Source: Acidobacteriota bacterium
Lineage (GTDB): Bacteria > Acidobacteriota > Blastocatellia > Pyrinomonadales > Pyrinomonadaceae
Direction: 5' to 3'
Assembly: GCA_029781855.1 (NCBI GenBank)
Contig: JAKOVX010000128.1
Location: 16,706 to 80,705 of the forward strand
Length of the DNA stretch: 64,000 nucleotides
A program made the position numbers and the translations under genes. The notes below the pieces were generated by a model. It did not search any database and was not told the origin of the DNA. It saw only the letters and a list, made by a program, of their open reading frames with translations. Positions 49,981-57,051 of this stretch are shown here, piece by piece (positions within the stretch are counted from its first letter, which is position 1; each line of letters opens with the position of its first letter).

Positions 49981-51375
49981 TTAATCTCGTATCTTGTGAC
50001 CACTAAGATTGCCGAGTCCGTCGTAGGTGGCATATTTATATATGTCGGACAGCGTCGGATAGTTGAAAACGCTGCTGATGAACGCATCGATAGTACCACC
50101 GAAATGCATCGTCATCATGCCAATATGGACGAGATCCGAAGCATTATCGCCGATAACATGGACGCCGAGAAGCCGTTTATCCGATCTCGCGAAGATCAGC
50201 TTGAGCATGCCGTTTTCATTGCCGATTATTTTCCCTCGCGGATTGTCGCTGTAACGCGATCGGCCGACCTCGTAATCGATAGACTTTTCCTGCGCCTCTT
50301 GCTCGGTCAAACCGACCATCGAAACTTCCGGGATCGTGTAAATGCCATATGGTAGCAACGCCGCGACCCTGTCCTTGTAACAAAAATCGAACGCGTGGCA
50401 CATCGCGACGCGGCCTTGCTCCATCGATGTCGAAGCAAGCGACGGGAAACCGATCACGTCGCCGGCGGCGTAAACATTAGGGACCTGTGTTTGATATTGC
50501 TCATTGACCTCGAGAAGCCCACGTTTGTTCGGTGCGAGGCCTATGTTCTCAAGCCGAAGTCCGTCGGTATTCCCGCTGCGGCCGGCGGCGTACAAATGTG
50601 TAGCTGAGCGAAGTGTTTTGCCGCTTTTCAAATAGGTAAGACATTGGCCGTTGTCCATTTCGACGCGGTCAACGAGTTCACCGAAAAGAAATTTGACACC
50701 GAGACGCTTCATTTCGTCGACCAGCAGTCCGGAAATCTCATGGTCAAGGAACGGAAGGATCGAGTCTTTAGGATCGACAAGCGTAATGTCTATCCCTAAC
50801 GCGGCGAACATACACGCGTATTCGCACCCGATCACGCCGGCACCAACGATCACCATCGAGGTCGGGATGCGTTCCATCCAGAGGATCTCGTCGCTGTCGT
50901 AAACCGCTTCTTCCTCAAACGGGATACCAGAGGGCCGAAACGGACGGGACCCGACGGCAATTAGAACGAAGTCGCCCTTGAATTGTTGGTCCGTGCCTTG
51001 AAGGCCGATCGTATTTTGATCGATGAAGTATGCGACGCCGCGAACCTGCGTGACACGATGCTTTGCTAGATTGGCGTTTATCATCTCCAACTCTTTGCTG
51101 ACAATGTAGTTCTTGCGGAACATCAGGTCCTGAACGGTGACCTTCTTGCCTTCGTGAAGGTTGACGCCGTACATTTCGCGAAAACGCTTCCCCGAGAGAA
51201 AAAGCGATGTTTCCCTCAGCGTTTTGCTCGGGAGCGTACCGGTATTGACCATCGCTCCGCCGACAACCGGTTGCTTTTCGATAATCAGTACCCGCTTTCC
51301 GAAGTAGGCGGCCTGCGCCGCCGCTTTTTCTCCGGCAGGGCCGGAACCGATAACGATCAGATCGAATTTTTCCAT
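49981..51375 (-). CDS. sthA: Soluble (Si-specific) NAD(P)+ transhydrogenase
   Basis: 464-residue FAD protein that passes reducing equivalents between NADPH and NAD+. The FAD fold is LIVIGSGPAGEKAAAQAAYFG. The place of the disulfide in related reductases reads GTLPSKTLRE with no Cys pair, which marks SthA and excludes dihydrolipoamide dehydrogenase. The NAD fold is MVIVGAGVIGCEYACMFAALG, and the second FAD motif is VYAAGDVIGFPSLA. It is the first gene of a tightly spaced - strand run with zinc-ribbon TPR/propeller genes and an arabinofuranosidase. Confidence 0.93.
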   Translation of the reverse strand: MEKFDLIVIGSGPAGEKAAAQAAYFGKRVLIIEKQPVVGGAMVNTGTLPSKTLRETSLFLSGKRFREMYGVNLHEGKKVTVQDLMFRKNYIVSKELEMINANLAKHRVTQVRGVAYFIDQNTIGLQGTDQQFKGDFVLIAVGSRPFRPSGIPFEEEAVYDSDEILWMERIPTSMVIVGAGVIGCEYACMFAALGIDITLVDPKDSILPFLDHEISGLLVDEMKRLGVKFLFGELVDRVEMDNGQCLTYLKSGKTLRSATHLYAAGRSGNTDGLRLENIGLAPNKRGLLEVNEQYQTQVPNVYAAGDVIGFPSLASTSMEQGRVAMCHAFDFCYKDRVAALLPYGIYTIPEVSMVGLTEQEAQEKSIDYEVGRSRYSDNPRGKIIGNENGMLKLIFARSDKRLLGVHVIGDNASDLVHIGMMTMHFGGTIDAFISSVFNYPTLSDIYKYATYDGLGNLSGHKIRD

Positions 51376-51446
51376 TTTAGAAAAGTCAGTTTGACCTTGG
51401 AGATCCTCGCCGGAGATCGTCGCGACGGATCAGGTTCGCCACTTTG

Positions 51447-52016
51447 TTAAATGTCCGTAATATGAAATTCTTTTGTCTTCTCGCCGGTGTTGTGCTCGAG
51501 TTCGGCAATTTTCGCACTAAGTTCCCTGTTTTCTCGCCGGAGTTCCATCTGCGACCTAACCTGTCGGCCGAGTACCTTCAGTGCAGCCAATTGGCCATCG
51601 CTCAGTTGGCGCGGGATCGTGTCGATCACGCATAGCGTGCCGAGCTTATATCCTCCTGACGTCGTGATCGGAGCACCGGCATAGAATCGCAGCTTCGGTT
51701 CGTCGGTCACGAGCGGATTATCCCGAAATCTCTCGTCCTCCAGGGCGTCAGGCACGACAAGTATTCCGGACTCCGTGATCGCGTGTGCACAGAAGGCAAC
51801 GTCGCGAGAGGTTTCCGCGACCGCGATCCCGATGCGCGACTTGAACCACTGCCGGTCGGAATCGATCAGCGTGATCGCCGCAATAGGCGTTCGGCAAATA
51901 TAGGTGGCCAAGCGTGTCAGATCGTCGTAGGCTTTTTCGGCCTTGGTATCGAGGATCTCAAACTCGTAAAGGGCCTTCAGTCGTTCGGCTTCATTCTTCG
52001 GTAAGGGTGCCTTCAT
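51447..52016 (-). CDS. GAF-domain protein with C-terminal coiled coil
   Basis: 189 residues. The GAF domain spans about 1-155. Its start NEAERLKALYEFEILDTKAEKAYDDLTRLA and the later RDVAFCAHAI and FYAGAPITTSGGYKLGTLCVID are the wording of GAF proteins that often stand before histidine kinase or cyclase domains. Here only a short coiled coil follows (about 158-183), with no output domain. It is probably a free-standing sensor subunit or a truncated kinase sensor; the ligand is unknown. Confidence 0.85.
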   Translation of the reverse strand: MKAPLPKNEAERLKALYEFEILDTKAEKAYDDLTRLATYICRTPIAAITLIDSDRQWFKSRIGIAVAETSRDVAFCAHAITESGILVVPDALEDERFRDNPLVTDEPKLRFYAGAPITTSGGYKLGTLCVIDTIPRQLSDGQLAALKVLGRQVRSQMELRRENRELSAKIAELEHNTGEKTKEFHITDI

Positions 52017-52177
52017 AAATACTTCTCCTCACGAACGCTTTGTTGATCCGCGGCCATGCGACGTCCAACGTTTTTGCAAGCTCGTGGGAATCCGAATCAA
52101 CGACTGCCCCCTAATTGTTCCGCTATCGCTTCAGAACACGTTTTATATAATTTGGACGGTATGGATATTATAAGCGG

Positions 52178-52999
52178 TTATTGGTCAAGCTGCCATTTTA
52201 TTCGTGTATACGCGATGCTGAAACCATTCTTTTGTGCGTTTTTTTGAGACTGGCTCCCCGGAGCGGCTCCCATCGCCGCGAGGGTACAGCCGCGCTCCGA
52301 GGCAAATTTGAGCCGTGCTGCGAGTAGGGCGTTCTGGGCGCCGTTATTCCGTCCTTTGGGTACTGTACTCGCCCCGGCAAGCATTGCCACATCACCGTGA
52401 ATGAACAGCATCCCGGTCGCAATAGGATCTCCATCGAGTTCGGCCAGATATGGGTATGCACCATCGCATTGGGCACTGATACGGCTGAATCCGAGCATAA
52501 AATCGGCAAGCCCTTCGTGCTCGGTGGCCCAGCCGGCGGCAGATGTTTGTGCCCAGAGATCGACCTCATTGGGCTCGATTACGCGGGTTAAGATCCGCGG
52601 GTTCGAGTTGGTCGGCAAATGAGATGACGCTTCGATAGGCCGGTACAAGACGCTGGAGAGCTCGATCGGGTGATATCCGCGTGTGATCAACAACGGCATC
52701 AGTGCGGCGTCGGCCATCGGGCTGACTTCATGAAAGACCTGAGCTCCGCGATCAGTAAAAAAAGCCTCGATCTCATCGAGATGAGCTTCTGTCGTATCTT
52801 CAAATAATCCTAGCCCGAATGTTTGCGTGCACGGTGAATCTACGCCGTCGAACATCGCATAGGCTCCGCCGACCTCGATCCACAAAGCTCCGCTGTCGGG
52901 CTCAAGCCGGGCACGAGCTTCGACAAAGTCGGCGTTCGACCGGGCCTCTGCTCTTTCCAGTTTTCTCGAAAGGTCGAGATCAGAAAAGATCATTTTCAT
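52178..52999 (-). CDS. GNAT-like acetyltransferase (two-domain)
   Basis: 273 residues. The N-terminal half is a degenerate GNAT-like region (GLGLFEDTTEAHLDEIEAFF, then GYHPIELSSVLYRPI). The C-terminal half keeps the acetyl-CoA fold (MLFIHGDVAMLAGASTVPKGRNNGAQNALLAARLKFA) and a final FSIAYTRIKW strand. The substrate is unknown. Its ATG overlaps the stop of the amidohydrolase gene as ATGA, so the two are co-translated. Confidence 0.78.
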   Translation of the reverse strand: MKMIFSDLDLSRKLERAEARSNADFVEARARLEPDSGALWIEVGGAYAMFDGVDSPCTQTFGLGLFEDTTEAHLDEIEAFFTDRGAQVFHEVSPMADAALMPLLITRGYHPIELSSVLYRPIEASSHLPTNSNPRILTRVIEPNEVDLWAQTSAAGWATEHEGLADFMLGFSRISAQCDGAYPYLAELDGDPIATGMLFIHGDVAMLAGASTVPKGRNNGAQNALLAARLKFASERGCTLAAMGAAPGSQSQKNAQKNGFSIAYTRIKWQLDQ

Positions 53000-54318
53000 C
53001 GCGAGAGGTCGTTGCGATAGATTTCGCCATTCTTCATTACAAATTTCACTCGTTCGAGTTCGGAGATGTCCTTGATCGGGTCACCCGTAACCGCGATGAT
53101 GTCCGCATATTTTCCGGCGTCGATCGATCCCAGATCGGCATTTCGTTCTAACAGGTCGGCTGCAACCATTGTCGCGGATTGTATTGCCTGCATCGGAGGC
53201 ATACCATAGCGGACCATGTACGAGAATTCCTTTGCCTGATTCTCGGTCCATGCATATCCGCCGGCGTCGGTCCCATAAGCGATCTTGACGCCTTTTCGAT
53301 AAGCGATCGGGAATGCAGCCGCCTCCATGTCACGCATCGCGAGCCAGATAGGAGCACCCGCGGCGGCTCTACCTTCGGCGACGTAGGCCCCGACGTAGAT
53401 CGTCGGACACCAGTAGGCGCCTTGCTTGACCATACGGTCCATCAGGCCTTCGTCAAGGCCGTACCCATGCTCGATCGAATCTACATTGTGCCGCAGTGCC
53501 GCGTCGATACCGTCCCAACCCATCGCGTGAGCGGCAACGCGACGGCCGAGACGGTGGGCTTCGGTGACCATAGCTTCCATCTCGTCGTCGGTGAAATTGA
53601 CCCAGGAATGAAGCTTTCCGTCCTTCAGGTAATATCGGCGGTCGGCATAGAATTTGATCCAATCCGCCCCGTATTTGACCTGTTCGCGGACTGCCTTGCG
53701 GATCGCGTCGGGCCCGTCGATTATCTGCACGCCCTCCGGCATTTTCAATTCCCACGAATAGCCCGATAGCGGATACATTCCAGTCGGAGCGAATGCCCGG
53801 GTCGAAACGAACATTCGCGGGCCCGGAATGACCCCGCGGTCGATCGCCTGCTTGACGTCGACGTCCGCGTACATCGCCCCTTCGGTCTCGAGGTCGCGGA
53901 AGATCGTAAATCCGTTCATCAGGCCTGTCCGTGCCGCCATCGTCGCACGGATCGTCCGGTAAGGAATTGACTCCTTGAGCAGCTGAACATCATAGTCCTC
54001 GGAAGTAATGTCGCCCTGCAGCAGGACGTGCGTATGACAATCGGCGAGGCCCGGCAGCACGGTCGCATTCGAAAGGTCTATCGTCTTAGCTCCGGCCGGA
54101 ACCTGCTTCTGGATGTCTGCGACCGAACCGACCACCTTGATCCGGTTGCCCTCGATCAAAATGCCCTGGTTATCGAGAACCCGTCCGTTATTGGTGTCGA
54201 CGAGGTGACCGGCCTTGATAAAGACGACCTGTTTTGCCGCGGCTTGCGCGAACGCGGCAAAATTTAACATAAGCACTAATAAACATCCGATCAGGCAAGT
54301 TGTAACAGACTTTTTCAT
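52996..54318 (-). CDS. Exported amidohydrolase (Xaa-Pro dipeptidase/imidazolonepropionase-like)
   Basis: 440 residues with a signal peptide (about 1-24, ending FAQA). The metal-dependent amidohydrolase fold shows ADCHTHVLLQGD (HxH), the residue KYGADWIKFYADRR (candidate carboxylated Lys), GRRVAAHAMG and NVDSIEHGYGLD (two further His) and IAYGTDAGGYAWT (Asp). The wording agrees with the exported prolidase/imidazolonepropionase-related group that hydrolyses dipeptides. It is followed by a GNAT gene in overlap. Confidence 0.88.
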   Translation of the reverse strand: MKKSVTTCLIGCLLVLMLNFAAFAQAAAKQVVFIKAGHLVDTNNGRVLDNQGILIEGNRIKVVGSVADIQKQVPAGAKTIDLSNATVLPGLADCHTHVLLQGDITSEDYDVQLLKESIPYRTIRATMAARTGLMNGFTIFRDLETEGAMYADVDVKQAIDRGVIPGPRMFVSTRAFAPTGMYPLSGYSWELKMPEGVQIIDGPDAIRKAVREQVKYGADWIKFYADRRYYLKDGKLHSWVNFTDDEMEAMVTEAHRLGRRVAAHAMGWDGIDAALRHNVDSIEHGYGLDEGLMDRMVKQGAYWCPTIYVGAYVAEGRAAAGAPIWLAMRDMEAAAFPIAYRKGVKIAYGTDAGGYAWTENQAKEFSYMVRYGMPPMQAIQSATMVAADLLERNADLGSIDAGKYADIIAVTGDPIKDISELERVKFVMKNGEIYRNDLSR

Positions 54319-54339
54319 AATTTCGTTTTGACCTTAGTT

Positions 54340-54849
54340 CTAATTAAGCTGAATCACTCCGTTTACCACGATTGATAGCTCTCGGAGTTCGTCGGCTTTG
54401 CCGCTACCGTTTGCGAGCAGTTTGACCGACCGGACGCTCAAGTCGTTGAGGATCGCGGCAGCGGCGTGGTAATCACGGCCGTCCGCCTTAAATCCGGCTT
54501 TTTCGTAGGCGACGGACTGCGGATCGCCCGCTTTCTTGTAAGGTATGCTCTGCATCAGGGCAAGATGGCCGTTGCCCTTGCCTTCCTGATCAAGCCAAAT
54601 GATCACGCCTCGGCCTTGCTGCTCGATCATCGCTTGCGCCGCGGCCATTTGTTCACGGCAGTCGCACTCGACGCTGTTGAAAACGTGGGCGCCGATACAA
54701 TGCGAATGTACGCGGCAAAACACATCGTCGGCGTCGGCGACCTCGCCCATCACAAGGGCGATAGATTCGGCCTGACCGTCATAATATAAAATCTCGGTGA
54801 AGGTCCCGAATTTAGTCCTTAATTCCCGTTCAGCAAGTCTCCTGATCAT
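54340..54849 (-). CDS. Divergent GTP cyclohydrolase II homologue
   Basis: 169 residues, without the DHBP-synthase domain of RibBA. The zinc site of GTP cyclohydrolase II is kept: C in HSHCIGAHVF, and CDC in NSVECDCREQ. AAAQAMIEQQGRGVIIWLDQEGKGNGHLAL corresponds to the EGRG.LL..RQEGRG.GL block but with changed residues. FKADGRDYHAAAAIL keeps the catalytic Arg-Asp, and LLANGSGKADEL stands for the usual LLTNNPxK. The C-terminal 30 residues of RibA are missing. It may make riboflavin precursors or act on another purine nucleotide. It starts 3 bases after the STAS-like gene ends. Confidence 0.82.
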   Translation of the reverse strand: MIRRLAERELRTKFGTFTEILYYDGQAESIALVMGEVADADDVFCRVHSHCIGAHVFNSVECDCREQMAAAQAMIEQQGRGVIIWLDQEGKGNGHLALMQSIPYKKAGDPQSVAYEKAGFKADGRDYHAAAAILNDLSVRSVKLLANGSGKADELRELSIVVNGVIQLN

Positions 54850-54852
54850 TGT

Positions 54853-55278
54853 CTATTGAGGTGCGTTGCTGCGGAGCCATAACAGGGCCCGCTCGTGATC
54901 GGAAAAGAACTTGACGCGCACGCCGCTCGCCGCGGCTATCACCTGAAACAACTCGCTCCTTTCATTGGGGACGTAGTCTTTCAGGTGAAACGCCAGCCAG
55001 AGGTTTGGAATGACCGCCGCTCGCTGTCCCGCGTCAACCACCTCGGCGGTGCCGCGTTCACCGCCCGGCACATACCCCTCGACCAGGACCCGCCGCGATT
55101 CGTGTTCATCACACGCGGCACGGACCTGGCTCCAAAATTCGTTCTGCATTTCAGGGTCAAGTGTGTAGTTCCGGCCAAGCCTGACGTGTACATGGTCACC
55201 GCGAAATTGAACGGTAAATGTTTCGTCAAGGTCGATCGGCCTCAGCCGCAGTGTCGACTCTGTCTTGTTCTCTCCCAT
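54853..55278 (-). CDS. Small STAS-like hypothetical protein
   Basis: 141 residues from the ATG at 55278; a longer frame exists but needs TTG and adds a hydrophobic leader with no ribosome binding site. The alternating strands and helices (VHVRLGRNYTL, RRVLVEGYV, KLWLAFHLKDYV-like block, RVKFFSDHERALLWL) resemble STAS/SpoIIAA-type proteins that bind partners or lipids. There is no known catalytic motif. It is immediately upstream of the GTP cyclohydrolase II homologue and likely co-transcribed with it. Confidence 0.65.
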   Translation of the reverse strand: MGENKTESTLRLRPIDLDETFTVQFRGDHVHVRLGRNYTLDPEMQNEFWSQVRAACDEHESRRVLVEGYVPGGERGTAEVVDAGQRAAVIPNLWLAFHLKDYVPNERSELFQVIAAASGVRVKFFSDHERALLWLRSNAPQ

Positions 55279-55362
55279 AACCAGCGAACGTTTACTGGCA
55301 AAAAACGCTGAGATCAAAAATAAAAACAAACGACCTGGAATTTATGATCCCGCGGCCGAAAC

Positions 55363-56931
55363 CTACTTTGCTCTATGAAAATCGAGATCCTGAAAATCGT
55401 AGCTAAAATCTGTCAGGGGCGAGATCGCCCTCATCGTAAAGCCCGACGGTTTGCCTTCCTCGTTCAGGCTAAAGATCACAAACGCGTCCGCATCCATACT
55501 CCGATCATCCCATTTTACGACAAAAGTATTAGCTTTGTACCCCATCATTTCACCAGTGAGCTGCGGCGAGCGTTTTGTGTCGAAACGCAATTTTCCGTCC
55601 TTGACCGCGATGGTCACCTGCCCAAGCCACGCGTCGTTGTACGTGCCTGAGATATCAGCAGCACCGATCGACGAGCCGCCCGAACGCTGAGCGTTCGCGA
55701 TCTCCGCAGCTACCTTGTCCGTCACAGCTTTGGCATCTGCGATCGCCTTTTTTCGATTGTTCGAGAGGTCGGCGACCCAGTCTCTTCCGGTTTTGCCGAA
55801 GTACCCGTCGAGTATCTGATTGGTGATAGACCTGAAGGCTCCGCCCTCCTGTTGATTGGTCAGGACGATTATTCCCAACCCAAGTTCCGGGATCATTGTG
55901 ATCTGCGTGACCATACCTTCGAGGCCACCCGTATGTGTCACCTGCTTATAACCATTGACATCGTTGAGAAAAAAACCGAGGCCGTACGCAGCAAAATGTG
56001 TATTGTACGGGCCCGGCGAATTGACCTGTATGATGGTCTGCGGTGACCACAGTTCCTTCATCACTTTTTCAGAAACGAGCCGCTTATCGCCGTCATATTT
56101 GCCCTGCGACAGGAGGGTCCCCACCCATTTACACAGGTCCGTAATGTTCGAGTTGACGCCGCCGGCTGATGCAGCCACCCGGACCGAACTGCGTTTGATG
56201 ACCTGCACCTTGCCTTCGACCGACGCATGGCCGTCGATCACATTGCTTTTGTCACTAACCCTCTCGAACAGGCCGGCAGAACTTGTCATTCCGAGCGGCT
56301 TCATTATCCGTTCCTCGACAAACTCGGGCCAGCTTTTGCCGGACACGCGGGCTATGACCTCACCGGCGACGATGTACAGGTTGTTATCGTAATCGTATTT
56401 CGTCCTAAAGCTCGATACCTGTTTCAAATACCGCAGATTGTGGATAACGTCGTTGACGGTGAAATCGCTCCCGTCCGGGAACAACATCAGGTCTCCGGCA
56501 CCCAGTCCCAAGCCGCTGCGGTGGGTAAGCAGGTCGCGAATTGTGAAATCCTCGGAAACGTAGGGAGCGTAGAGTTTGAATTCAGGTATGTAGTCGCGAA
56601 CCTTATCGTCCCATTTGATCTTGCCCTCGTCGACGAGGATCCCGAGGGCGACGCATGTGAATGCCTTGGAATTTGAAGCGATTCCGACCAGCGTATTCTC
56701 GTCCATCTTCTGTCCAGTGTTCAGCGAACGCACACCGTGTCCTTTGGCGTAGATCACCTTGCCATCTTTAATGACGCCGACCGAGATACCGGGCACTTCG
56801 AAGGCTTTCATCGACCGTTCGACCAGCGAGTCGATGTCGCTTGGCGTCAAGGCCTGGGATCGAACGACTGCGGTGAATACAAAAAAAACGAGGAAGATCG
56901 TTACCGCGTTCCGAAGATTACTTTGTTTCAT
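55363..56931 (-). CDS. Serine beta-lactamase-like hydrolase (PBP/AmpC fold) with DUF3471 tail
   Basis: 522 residues with a signal peptide (about 1-26). The SxxK nucleophile motif is SNSK in GIASNSKAFT, the YxN motif is the YDN of KYDYDNNLYIVAGEV, and the third motif is HTGG. LLTHRSGLGLGAGD is a typical family block. Residues from about 410 on form a DUF3471-like beta domain (DISGTYNDAWLGQVTIAVKDG, VKWDDRSMDADAFVIF). Such exported proteins are usually D-amino-peptide or ester hydrolases and not resistance enzymes. It lies alone between the STAS-like gene and the kinase gene. Confidence 0.9.
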   Translation of the reverse strand: MKQSNLRNAVTIFLVFFVFTAVVRSQALTPSDIDSLVERSMKAFEVPGISVGVIKDGKVIYAKGHGVRSLNTGQKMDENTLVGIASNSKAFTCVALGILVDEGKIKWDDKVRDYIPEFKLYAPYVSEDFTIRDLLTHRSGLGLGAGDLMLFPDGSDFTVNDVIHNLRYLKQVSSFRTKYDYDNNLYIVAGEVIARVSGKSWPEFVEERIMKPLGMTSSAGLFERVSDKSNVIDGHASVEGKVQVIKRSSVRVAASAGGVNSNITDLCKWVGTLLSQGKYDGDKRLVSEKVMKELWSPQTIIQVNSPGPYNTHFAAYGLGFFLNDVNGYKQVTHTGGLEGMVTQITMIPELGLGIIVLTNQQEGGAFRSITNQILDGYFGKTGRDWVADLSNNRKKAIADAKAVTDKVAAEIANAQRSGGSSIGAADISGTYNDAWLGQVTIAVKDGKLRFDTKRSPQLTGEMMGYKANTFVVKWDDRSMDADAFVIFSLNEEGKPSGFTMRAISPLTDFSYDFQDLDFHRAK

Positions 56932-57051
56932 ATAGAGGTCATTTTCATCAAAGACGTTGACTATTAATTCGCATCACAAATTGAAGGGATCGCACCTTGA
57001 AAGATTCAGTCCGCGGGTGCAAATACCGAAAGAACCGACCCGGTTCCCGCA

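Noticed and set aside
52130..52170. TATATAAT near 52140 as a promoter
   Set aside because: No -35 box stands at a proper distance on either strand, and the + strand has no gene to serve.
55363..56931. Serine beta-lactamase-like gene as an antibiotic resistance gene
   Set aside because: The DUF3471 tail and the sequence context fit the large group of exported esterase/D-peptide hydrolases; no resistance or mobile context is present.
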